From positions 1 through 51,496 of the forward strand of contig WJLZ01000187.1 of NCBI GenBank assembly GCA_014728215.1: a stretch of 51,496 nucleotides of DNA, given 5' to 3'. This DNA is from Chitinivibrionales bacterium (GTDB lineage Bacteria > Fibrobacterota > Chitinivibrionia > Chitinivibrionales > WJKA01). Both the position numbers and the translations under genes were made by a program. The notes beneath the pieces are model-generated. The model saw only the letters and a program-made list of their open reading frames with translations, was not told the DNA's origin and searched no databases. Each line of letters starts with the position of its first letter. The stretch's first letter is position 1. Positions 44,485 to 51,496 of the stretch are shown here, one piece after another.

Positions 44485-45534
44485 CTATCGAATCACGTCA
44501 ATGCCGTCGCCTTCAACGACATCACCGATTTCCCAGAAAGGATGATCCTGTTCGGAAAAAGCCTTTTTGATATCATCGAGCGCCGTCGGATCAATTGTTG
44601 CAAGCAGGCCGCCGGAGGTTTCAGGGGTGAAAAGCAATTGTTTTATTTCGAGCGGGATATCGGAAGCAAAGGAAACATGGTTCTGGTAGTGTGTTTCATT
44701 GCGGATTGTTCCTGCCGGGAATAGCCATTGACCGGCATAGTCGACGGCGCCGGGAAGAAATGGGATTTTTTCGAGCTGAAACCGAAGTTTCACCGAGCTT
44801 TTTTCGGCTATTTCCCAGCCATGGCCCAAAAGCGAAAAGCCGGTAATATCGGTACATCCATGAATATCAAAGCGTCTGAATATGGCTGAAGGAATCTTGC
44901 TGAGTTTTTTCATGCTTACAATCGCCTGTTCTACATGCGATTTTTCGGCCTGATCACCCTTTGACGCGGTGGTAATAATGCCGGTTCCGAGCATTTTGGT
45001 GAGAATTATCCGGTCGCCCTTGCGGGCATTGGCTTTGGTAAGAATTTTTTCCGGATGGACCAGTCCCAACACCGATAATCCGTATTTCGGCTCAGGATCA
45101 TCGATACTGTGACCACCCGCAAGAGCCGCTCCGGCTTCTTTGACCTTTTCCGCACCGCCGCGAAGAATTTCGGAGAGAATTTCCGAAGGAAGTTTGCAGG
45201 GGAAACCGCAAATGTTGAGCGCAAGAATAACTTCACCTCCCATGGCATAAACATCACTCATTGAATTGGCTGCGGCAATGGCGCCAAAATCATAGGGATC
45301 ATCGACAATAGGAGTAAAAAAATCCAGTGTCTGAATAACAGCAAGATCATCGCTCACCTTATACACGGCCGCGTCATCAGCGACGCCAAGCCCCACCAGG
45401 AGTTTCGGGAACTCGGAAGGGGTGAACATATTTTTCAGTGGCTGCAGAACCTGCGCCAGGGTTTCAGGCCCGATTTTGGCCGCTCACCCGGCAGCAGAGG
45501 TCATCGCCGTCAATCTGATTTCTTTATCGGACAA
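44485..45534 (-). CDS. selD: Selenide, water dikinase SelD, itself a selenoprotein (in-frame TGA)
   Basis: The conventional frame starts at 45429 with MFTPSEF, but the reading continues upstream through a TGA at 45484-45486. Read as selenocysteine it gives LTAMTSAAG-U-AAKIGPETL, the conserved N-terminus of SelD. Starting at the TTG at 45534 (GGAG 8 bp upstream), the protein is 349 aa, with Sec at 17 and Lys at 20, exactly the positions of catalytic Cys17 and Lys20 in E. coli SelD. Further motifs: GVADDAAVY, DFFTPIVDDPYDFGAIAAANSMSDVYAMGG, GGHSIDDPEPKYGL, TDITGFSLLGH, TPETSGGLL. SelD makes selenophosphate from selenide and ATP. Downstream gene in a desulfurase-DUF3343-selD operon. Confidence 0.93.
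45448..45470 (-). ncRNA. Putative bacterial SECIS element within selD
   Basis: Counting bases after the TGA on the coding strand, CCTG at 16-19 pairs with CAGG at 31-34, extended by two G-U pairs (14-15 with 35-36), leaving an 11-base loop with UGG. Location and size fit the bacterial SECIS hairpin, which sits just downstream of UGA and binds SelB. Weak by eye but correctly placed. Confidence 0.5.
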
Positions 45535-45579
45535 AGGATGCCGCTCCGTGTTTAAAAGTGATATAGTAATCGAAAGGAT

Positions 45580-45807
45580 TCAGAGATCCTCTACCCCATC
45601 AATTTCGATACAGCCCTGCTCAAGTATCTCGCGTGCCTGTTCTTTTTCAACACGCAAGACTCTCAGGCATACACCGCAATCGGAAGCAATATGCCTGGGC
45701 ACGGGAATCAGTGCACAGGAGAGTCCGGCCAGTTTAACCATTTTTTCTGCTTTCAATGCATAGTTGGTCGAATGTACGATTATTACCGATTGTTGCTCTT
45801 TTTTCAT
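45580..45807 (-). CDS. DUF3343 putative Se/S carrier protein
   Basis: The protein is 75 aa from the ATG that overlaps the upstream stop (TAATG, 45807); an in-frame ATG at 45816 adds three residues. It contains VIIVHSTNYALKAEKMVK, ALIPVPRHIASDCGVCLRV and a C-terminal EILEQG segment, matching DUF3343. The CxxC pair (CGVC) is the expected selenium or sulfur-handling site. These small proteins are commonly found next to selD and a NifS-like desulfurase. It probably passes selenium from the desulfurase to SelD (inference). It is separated from selD by 45 bp. Confidence 0.85.
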   Translation of the reverse strand: MKKEQQSVIIVHSTNYALKAEKMVKLAGLSCALIPVPRHIASDCGVCLRVLRVEKEQAREILEQGCIEIDGVEDL

Positions 45808-46958
45808 TATCTGCATTGCGTTAGTGCTTTAACAGCATCGATCGCTATTTCAATCTCCTCCATGGTAGTAAAATAGCTTGCTCCAAACCTGATTGTGCCC
45901 TGGGGAAACGTGCCGATTGTTTTATGTGCCGAGGGTGCGCAGTGAAGACCTACCCGGCAGCAGATCCCGAACACTTCATCTAATCGAAAGCCGGCATCGG
46001 AACAAGAAATGTCGTCAATAGAAAAAGAGACGGTTGCCGTTTGTCGCTCCGGGTCCAGTCCTCCATAGACAGTCACGTTGTGCAAAGCGCTTAATCCACC
46101 GATGAGTTGTTCACATAACTCCATTTCCCTTTTCCTGATCGACTCCACTCCCCTGCTCAAAATATAATCTACTCCCGCTCCCAAGCCGGCAATACCGACA
46201 GTATTGGGCGTTCCGCTTTCAAATTTATCAGGCAAAAAGCAGGGCTGTTGTTCGTATTCCGACTTGCTTCCGGTTCCTCCGGTGATAAAGGGTCGCACAC
46301 TGTCGACATCAACCCGTTTGCCGAACACCAGCCCGCCGGTTCCCATAGGGCCGTAGAGTGCTTTATGACCCGTAAAGACCAGAAAATCGATTGCATCACG
46401 CTCCATATGAATCGGTATTGCACCAGCGCTTTGAGCTGCATCTACGCAAAAATAGAGATCATGTTTTCGCACAATCGTGCCGATTTCAGCCAGGGGCTGG
46501 AGAGAACCGGTTACATTTGAAGCATGGTTGAGGATAATGAGTTTCGTTGATGGCCTGATCTCATTTTCGAGGGCAATTGGTGAAAGAAAACCCTGTCTGT
46601 CACAGGAGACCGTACTTATTACAATTCCTTCTTTTTCCCGTGCTCGCAGGGGGCGCATCACCGAATTATGCTCTATGCTCGAGGTGATAACATGATCGCC
46701 GGGCTCAAGAAAACCGGCAATAATATAATTGAGCGATTCGGTGGCATTACCGGTAAAAACTACCCGCAAAGAATCATCACAGGAGAACAGCGCCGCAACC
46801 GATTCCCGTGCAGAAAAGATACATCGACCGGATTCATTTGCACGGTGATGTCCTGCCCGGCCCGGATTTGCACCAATGTCATTCATAAAATGAACCATTG
46901 CCTCGGTGACACATGATGGCTTGGGAAATGAGGTTGCAGGATTATCGAGATATATCAT
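45807..46958 (-). CDS. NifS-like cysteine desulfurase (selenium-associated)
   Basis: This 383-aa fold-type I PLP enzyme has ASNVTGS and the pyridoxal Lys199 (FTGHKALYGPMGTGG). The catalytic Cys340 lies in RVGLHCAPSAHKTIGT. The N-terminus MIYLDNPATSFPKP and the overall length fit the TIGR01977-type cysteine desulfurase/selenocysteine lyase group linked to SelD. It is the first gene of the operon with DUF3343 and selD and likely supplies selenide or persulfide. It shares a divergent gap with the DUF2914 gene (46959-47123), where no clear promoter could be assigned. Confidence 0.9.
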   Translation of the reverse strand: MIYLDNPATSFPKPSCVTEAMVHFMNDIGANPGRAGHHRANESGRCIFSARESVAALFSCDDSLRVVFTGNATESLNYIIAGFLEPGDHVITSSIEHNSVMRPLRAREKEGIVISTVSCDRQGFLSPIALENEIRPSTKLIILNHASNVTGSLQPLAEIGTIVRKHDLYFCVDAAQSAGAIPIHMERDAIDFLVFTGHKALYGPMGTGGLVFGKRVDVDSVRPFITGGTGSKSEYEQQPCFLPDKFESGTPNTVGIAGLGAGVDYILSRGVESIRKREMELCEQLIGGLSALHNVTVYGGLDPERQTATVSFSIDDISCSDAGFRLDEVFGICCRVGLHCAPSAHKTIGTFPQGTIRFGASYFTTMEEIEIAIDAVKALTQCR

Positions 46959-47123
46959 TCCGGTGCTTTTTGCGGTTTAATGTATTGGAATATTCCTTAA
47001 AATATGTTTTTACAAAATTAATTATTTGAAATTTTGACTTGATGAGCGAAATTTTAATATCTTATCTATACTATCTGTTCCACTACTACCCAATAATTTT
47101 TTATGAAAAAGGAGGAGGTTTTC

Positions 47124-48131
47124 ATGAAGCATGTCCTGTTACTTGCCGGAGTGCTGGTCCTTTCTGTTGTTTTCTCTGTCCTCTCAAAGGATAAAAAAGA
47201 GACACAAAAGGCCGAAGCTGCTGCTGTAGAAAAAGAGGAGAAGGCGGCAGAAAAGAAGGTTGAAAAAAAAGAAGAAACACAGAAAGTAGAAAAGAAGGCC
47301 AAGGCCGACAAAAAGGCGGCCCTCAAGGAGAAAAAAGCAGCTTCCACCAAAGCAAAAGCAAGCAAAGCTGAAACTAAAAAGACTTCAAAGAAGAAAAAGG
47401 AAGAAACCGAAGAAGTCAAGAAAACACCGGCCCCTAAAAAGGAAAAAGCCACACCGGCAAAGAAAGCGGCTGTCGTCGAGAAAAAAGCATCGATGAAAAA
47501 AGAAGAGGCTGAAACCGAAAAGCCGAAGGCAGAAAAGAAAAAAGCTTCGGCGGCAACCAAAAAAGCTGCTCCCAAGGAGAAAAAAGCCTCTTCACCGGCA
47601 AAAGCCGCTAAAAGGGCAAAAAAAGAAGCCGTAGAAGAAGTTTCGAAGGAAAAGAAAGCCGAAAAAGCTGAAGCTCCAAAGGCTAAGGACGTCAAAAAAG
47701 CCAAAAAGGCTTCGCAGCCGGAGAAAAAAGCGGTCAAAGCCGCTCCTGTCAAAAAGAAGGCCAAAAAGGCAACGGCAAAGGAAAAGAAAGCCGACAAAAA
47801 AAGCAGTACCATTAAAGTGGCACGGTCGGCAATCTGCAAAGAAATTGTCAATCACGAGCCAAAAGAAAAGGGCACGTCATTTTCAACCGATGTAAAAGAA
47901 CTCTACTGCTTTTCTCAGATCAAAGGCGCAAAGGATACGGTTAAAATCCAACACAAATGGTATCGAGATGATAAACTTTTCAGCCTCGTCCCGCTTCAGA
48001 TACGTTCGGCAAGTTTCAGAACGTACAGCCAGATCGATGTTCCCGCAAAGGGTACCGGCAACTGGAAAGTTGATATCGTTGATGTTGAGAGTGGTGAAGT
48101 TCTTGAAACGGTCGGTTTTAAGATACAGTAG
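47124..48131 (+). CDS. Secreted or membrane-anchored Lys/Ala-rich protein with DUF2914
   Basis: The protein is 335 aa from the ATG at 47124, preceded by an ideal GGAGGAGG. A hydrophobic N-terminal segment (HVLLLAGVLVLSVVFSVL) acts as a signal or anchor. Then come about 210 residues of Lys/Ala/Glu low complexity (KKAEK-type), histone-H1-like. The C-terminal 90 residues are a DUF2914 domain: VARSAICKEIVNHEPKEKG, VKELYCFSQIKG, IQHKWYRDDKLFSLVPL, RTYSQIDVPAKGTGNWKVDIVD. DUF2914 is of unknown function, often envelope-associated. The basic spacer could bind anionic polymers such as peptidoglycan or nucleic acid (inference). Confidence 0.8.
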   Translation: MKHVLLLAGVLVLSVVFSVLSKDKKETQKAEAAAVEKEEKAAEKKVEKKEETQKVEKKAKADKKAALKEKKAASTKAKASKAETKKTSKKKKEETEEVKKTPAPKKEKATPAKKAAVVEKKASMKKEEAETEKPKAEKKKASAATKKAAPKEKKASSPAKAAKRAKKEAVEEVSKEKKAEKAEAPKAKDVKKAKKASQPEKKAVKAAPVKKKAKKATAKEKKADKKSSTIKVARSAICKEIVNHEPKEKGTSFSTDVKELYCFSQIKGAKDTVKIQHKWYRDDKLFSLVPLQIRSASFRTYSQIDVPAKGTGNWKVDIVDVESGEVLETVGFKIQ

Positions 48132-48178
48132 AAGTGGTTCCGGTAATAGATTAGCATAAACGCTATAATTCAAAATAC

Positions 48179-48219
48179 CCCGCGGGTCCGGTTTTCCGGG
48201 CTTACAGCGGGTTTTTTTT
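48179..48219 (+). terminator. Intrinsic terminator after the DUF2914 gene
   Basis: CCCGC (48179-48183) pairs with GCGGG (48207-48211), with an inner CCGG/CCGG hairpin (around TTTT), followed by eight Ts. The remaining gap to 48421 holds no gene. Confidence 0.8.
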
Positions 48220-48421
48220 GTGCCCTCAAGCGGTCGGATATTGTTGCGAAAAACAATATGTTCTGCTTGCCGGGAAAGGAAACGTATAATTTGATTTTAA
48301 TATAAGCGCCACTGCAATCGTGAAATTATATTATAGAATAGATTGAAAACCATTAAAGAATTTCCTGTGCACCGGCAGCATAATTTACCAATTACTCAAC
48401 ACTATTCCCCTCAGAGGATTT

Positions 48422-49918
48422 ATGAGAATATATTTCTCACAAGATATTCCCCTGTTCTCCGTAAATAATCGGTCTTTCCTTCTTATACTGCTGTTATTTC
48501 TCCTCTCTCCTCTCCTTCCGAATTACCCGTCAGATTGTCATGCCGCCAAAGCCGTTGAGTACCTCTCCCAGACCTATATCGATACGGTTATTGCCCGGGC
48601 CTACTACAAGCTCAATGCAGCCGATGATCCCGGTTCTGGAATCGCTCGCAAAGAAGCCATCGCTTATGCAAAAAAGATTGTCACAAAAATGAAAGAGCTT
48701 TCCGAGAATGATCCCAACCGGAAATATATCCTCTGGAAAATCGGAGAACTGGAAAGCCTTCTTTATCTCGAGGAGCGTGGACTTTTTGAGGAACAGGAGA
48801 AAAAACGGATTACGGGCATGAATGAGCTTGTTGCACAATTCAACGCGGAACTTGCCCGGTCCCGTCCCGATTTCAGCAAACTCTCCATGATCCACCAGCG
48901 TATGACTTCAATCGACGAGAAAAAGGCCCGGGAGATTTTCAATTCCATGGTGGATCGTCAAACCAATATCAGCAAGGAAGTCCTTTATACTATTGAAAAA
49001 TCCCTTGAAGAAGATGATTACAATAAGGCCCGTAAAGAATTGGCATATTGTGAATTAAATCGCAAATACCTTTCCATCTCCTTAACTCAATTTGCCCGGT
49101 TGTCCGCCCGTGTCGAATCGAATATCTCGGTAGATAAAGAGCTGGAATTTATCGACAATACTTTTCCTGATATGCATAAACATATCGCCGATGGCAACCT
49201 GGGCCGGGCATCCGAATTGTCCAAAGTCGTATCTATCAGACTCGATAATATCAAAAACAAAACAATTCCAAGGGAATGGGACCGTCGGTTTTTCAAAAAT
49301 AAGCGCCTGAAACGTCAGATCGAAAAAAGTGAAGATGAGCTGGTGGAAGCCAATCTTGCGGTTTTAGATACAGCCGGCATCTACGCTGCCGCCGAGTTTC
49401 TGGATACAACCCTGAAAAAAAGAGGTGTAGGTCGGGCAAAAATTGCGCAGGTCGATCAGCAAATAACCGAAGCCGCCCTTCAACTGGCTTCTAAAGAAGA
49501 TAGTGATATCAGCAAAGAAATTCAAGAACTTACAGCTGCTCCACAGAGCGAACTGATCGTAGGTGATATGCTGGCCCAAGCAAAACTCCTGGCAAAGGCC
49601 AGGTCTGAGGGTAATGAGCTTACCCGAAAAGAAAAGGGTGAACTGACCCAGATTGAAGAAGTTCGACGGAGCAGGATGAAAGTCAAAGAGGAAATGGAAA
49701 AGAAACGGCAGATCATAAAGGAACTGAAGAAAAAGGAGCAAGCTCAGGAGAGCCTGATCGAGATTTATGCTCTTTTAGAAAAACGAAAGCAAAAAGAGGC
49801 TCAACGTACCTTTGAGGAGTTACAAAACTTTTTAAAGGCCTATCTCTCTTCTGCCGATTTTGCCGCCCTCGAGTCAGCTGTTCATAAGAATGCCGGCAAG
49901 AAGAAAAGAAGAATGTGA
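48422..49918 (+). CDS. Secreted long alpha-helical protein of unknown function
   Basis: This 498-aa protein has an N-terminal signal peptide (LLILLLFLLSPLLP, cut near CHA at about 41) followed by almost pure helix with heptad-like Glu/Lys/Leu patterns. The last 150 residues are highly charged and coiled-coil-like, ending in a basic tail KKKRRM. No enzymatic motif or known domain was recognised. The helix repeats around 120-260 (LARSRPDF, YNKARKELAYCE) could be TPR-like. The gene is preceded by a terminator and followed by a convergent gene, so it is probably monocistronic. Confidence 0.7.
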   Translation: MRIYFSQDIPLFSVNNRSFLLILLLFLLSPLLPNYPSDCHAAKAVEYLSQTYIDTVIARAYYKLNAADDPGSGIARKEAIAYAKKIVTKMKELSENDPNRKYILWKIGELESLLYLEERGLFEEQEKKRITGMNELVAQFNAELARSRPDFSKLSMIHQRMTSIDEKKAREIFNSMVDRQTNISKEVLYTIEKSLEEDDYNKARKELAYCELNRKYLSISLTQFARLSARVESNISVDKELEFIDNTFPDMHKHIADGNLGRASELSKVVSIRLDNIKNKTIPREWDRRFFKNKRLKRQIEKSEDELVEANLAVLDTAGIYAAAEFLDTTLKKRGVGRAKIAQVDQQITEAALQLASKEDSDISKEIQELTAAPQSELIVGDMLAQAKLLAKARSEGNELTRKEKGELTQIEEVRRSRMKVKEEMEKKRQIIKELKKKEQAQESLIEIYALLEKRKQKEAQRTFEELQNFLKAYLSSADFAALESAVHKNAGKKKRRM

Positions 49919-49928
49919 CGCAGAGCCG

Positions 49929-50339
49929 CTATTCTCCTCTCCCCGGATTTTTCCTCAATTTCATGCGATAATAGACCCATACGCCGCCAAAAACAACAAA
50001 AATTGCCAGGATTCCCCATGCCGAAACCGGAGCGCCGTGAAAAAAAGCAAGGCTGATACCGATAACCGCACTCACCGCCCAGATAACCTTGAGATTGAGC
50101 ATGCCCCTGAATGCTTCTACCCCGGCATTGCGTCCAAGTAGCGATTCGATCCCAATGCCCATCAGGGCAGCCCCGACAAGCCTGCTCGAGACGGGATCGA
50201 CAACATCCCAGCCAAGAAGCGGTAGAAATAGTCCGGGAACAAAAAGCAGCGGAATCCCAACCATAACATCGGCGAAAAAATGGATCACAAACCACACCCG
50301 AAGGCCCGATGGAATTTCACTCGAGTTTCTTTCATTCAT
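49929..50339 (-). CDS. Small four-helix integral membrane protein
   Basis: This 136-aa protein has four hydrophobic segments (about 15-45, 50-70, 80-105, 108-128) and a basic C-terminal tail (RMKLRKNPGRGE). aaggGAAGG upstream of the ATG supports the start. It follows the lipoprotein hydrolase by 20 bp and is probably co-transcribed. No family recognised. Confidence 0.65.
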   Translation of the reverse strand: MNERNSSEIPSGLRVWFVIHFFADVMVGIPLLFVPGLFLPLLGWDVVDPVSSRLVGAALMGIGIESLLGRNAGVEAFRGMLNLKVIWAVSAVIGISLAFFHGAPVSAWGILAIFVVFGGVWVYYRMKLRKNPGRGE

Positions 50340-50359
50340 TAATACCTTCCCTTCCGGAG

Positions 50360-51325
50360 CTACTCTTTTATCCCCCAGACAATGCCTGGAGCATCACTGA
50401 ACAGGGGCTCAAAATTGAGCATACCATTCGATTCGATAAATTGCTCTACAGCTCTTACATAGCGCAGATAACCGACTGTCCGGGGAACTGTTCGATGGGT
50501 TGCTTCTATCGCCTTGATAGATATACCCAAAGGGCCCGAATAGGCTTCCCACAACGGAACGCCATGGGTTTTTCGTGCCAGGGTTTCATCCTCGGCGCCA
50601 TGAAGCCAGAAGAAGGGCACGGTAACCCTTTTGATCTTTTCCAGGTTGTCTCCCGTAAAAGTGGTGACATAGTGCCCCGGAAGGTTCAAATAGGCGGCGT
50701 CATCAACAATCGTCTCAATCGAAGCGATAGGAGCTTCAAAAATCAGTCGAATGACCGCTGTGTTGGTCGTCCGGGACGCCATTTCGCCCGCGATCATGGT
50801 TCCCAGGCTGTAGCCGTAAATAACCACCGATGGGTTCCCGAGATTTTCACGGGCAAAATCCAGCACCGCCTGACCGTCCTCATACAACCCCTGCTCATCG
50901 GGTGAACCCGTGCTCATGCCGAACCCCCGGTAGTCGACTGCAATGACCGGATACCCGGTTGCGTACAGAAGTCGTATTCGCTGCCAGTAGTAATCGATAT
51001 GTTGGCTTTTTCCATGGAAATAGACAATAAGCGTATCATTAACCAGCGTGGTATCCGGCGCAACCAGCACCGCGGCAATCGTTTCATTGCCGCTCGAAAG
51101 CGAGTAGTGATGAATATGGTCGGCAGTGTAGGAGGCAACAAGCCCCTGTTGTTGATATTTCTCCAGCGAATCGATAGCATCACTGCACTCCTGCTCTCCC
51201 CCATAGGAGTCAAACAAGCAGGTATCGAGTTTTTCGCCGCCAAAAAGGAAGGGGTCGAGACTCATGCAGCCGATAAGCATAATTCCGGCAATACCGGGTC
51301 CCCAGAGCAAAACATGCCTTTTCAT
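50360..51325 (-). CDS. Lipoprotein alpha/beta hydrolase
   Basis: The protein is 321 aa from the ATG at 51325 (ggaggtg upstream; the longer frame to 51466 is antisense to the neighbouring gene's end). The signal peptide ends in LIGC (lipobox). Fold elements: LIVYFHGKSQHIDYYW, VIAVDYRGFGMS, nucleophile in YGYSLGTMIAGE (GYSLG), acid in LHGAEDE and His in EATHRT. The family includes esterases and peptidases; the substrate is unknown. Its start overlaps the upstream gene's stop by 4 bp (ATGA), so the two are coupled. The small membrane protein follows. Confidence 0.85.
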   Translation of the reverse strand: MKRHVLLWGPGIAGIMLIGCMSLDPFLFGGEKLDTCLFDSYGGEQECSDAIDSLEKYQQQGLVASYTADHIHHYSLSSGNETIAAVLVAPDTTLVNDTLIVYFHGKSQHIDYYWQRIRLLYATGYPVIAVDYRGFGMSTGSPDEQGLYEDGQAVLDFARENLGNPSVVIYGYSLGTMIAGEMASRTTNTAVIRLIFEAPIASIETIVDDAAYLNLPGHYVTTFTGDNLEKIKRVTVPFFWLHGAEDETLARKTHGVPLWEAYSGPLGISIKAIEATHRTVPRTVGYLRYVRAVEQFIESNGMLNFEPLFSDAPGIVWGIKE

Positions 51326-51496
51326 TGTACACCTCCACCGAACCGGTAGCCGACACCGAGAAAGACACCCAGGACCCCCTGGTCGCCCAAACCGATATTC
51401 TTCGTGCCCCGCCCGGTATTCAAGAGATTGGGAGTATATACAACGCCTTCGATAAGGATATCCCACTTTTTAACCCCCAGCGAGGCGCCGATATGG
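51322..51496 (-). CDS. 3' end of a probable outer-membrane beta-barrel protein (partial)
   Basis: The last 57 codons of a minus-strand gene that continues beyond the window are visible. They read with alternating hydrophobic/polar residues (GASLGVKKWDILIEGVVYTP, GVLGVFLGVGYRFGGGVQ-stop), the style of outer-membrane barrel strands. The stop overlaps the hydrolase start (ATGA). Too little is present to name a family. Confidence 0.6.
   Translation of the reverse strand, partial: HIGASLGVKKWDILIEGVVYTPNLLNTGRGTKNIGLGDQGVLGVFLGVGYRFGGGVQ

Noticed and set aside
44485-45429. SelD starting at the first ATG (45429), 314 aa
   Set aside because: It would lack the catalytic Cys/Sec and Lys; the upstream frame through TGA restores the conserved N-terminus and normal length.
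47066-47851. Phe/Ala/Ser-rich open frame antisense to the Lys-rich gene
   Set aside because: It arises from reverse reading of Lys/Ala/Glu codons; the plus-strand gene has an ideal ribosome site and a DUF2914 domain.

Overview
The window looks like a chromosomal segment of a flagellated, Gram-negative bacterium. L-ring and P-ring flagellar genes imply an outer membrane. Several secreted proteins carry CBM6-like modules and end in Por/T9SS-like C-terminal domains, and there is a pectin-degradation theme. This combination suggests the Fibrobacterota/Chitinivibrionia neighbourhood. That placement is an inference from gene style, not a phylogeny.

Layout. 1-2 kb: an internally deleted IS66 transposase remnant next to a decapitated secreted protein and a CBM6-like protein. 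2.1-3.8 kb: an AT-rich two-gene island (SatD-like protein plus multi-pass membrane protein) behind three evenly spaced palindromes, abutting a thioredoxin-like fragment. 3.9-11 kb: a signalling region with a frameshifted PAS/sigma-54 activator, an intact PocR-PAS hybrid histidine kinase, and a second related kinase cut off inside its ATPase domain. Two copies of a roughly 160-bp structured repeat lie at 8.4 and 11.9 kb. 12-15.2 kb: a serine hydrolase, a GNAT remnant, an unknown AT-rich gene and an atypical SDR. 15.5-23 kb: a 2509-aa modular surface protein.

23.1-30.3 kb: an SOS cassette of lexA, a radical SAM DNA-repair-type protein, a DUF72 protein, a Y-family polymerase lacking its catalytic acids (ImuB-like) and a DnaE2-like polymerase. 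It is headed by a CTGT-N8-ACAG LexA box and closed by a strong terminator; no imuA is present. 30.6-33.5 kb: a sigma factor, a YqgE protein and a second CBM6 protein. 33.7-38.1 kb: flgF-flgG-flgA-flgH-flgI. 38.1-44.3 kb: a CehA-type PHP hydrolase, a GH28 family enzyme, an HD-GYP phosphodiesterase and a UxaE-like epimerase. The GH28 enzyme and the epimerase fit galacturonate use. 44.5-47 kb: a selenium operon of cysteine desulfurase, DUF3343 carrier and SelD. SelD is itself a selenoprotein, with an in-frame TGA at the catalytic position. 47-51.5 kb: a Lys/Ala-rich DUF2914 protein, a secreted helical protein, a small membrane protein, a lipoprotein alpha/beta hydrolase and the 3' end of a probable outer-membrane barrel.

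The most interesting systems are the SatD/membrane-protein island with its periodic operators, the imuA-less mutasome-like SOS cassette, and the selenocysteine-containing SelD. No tRNA, rRNA or CRISPR array was recognised by eye.
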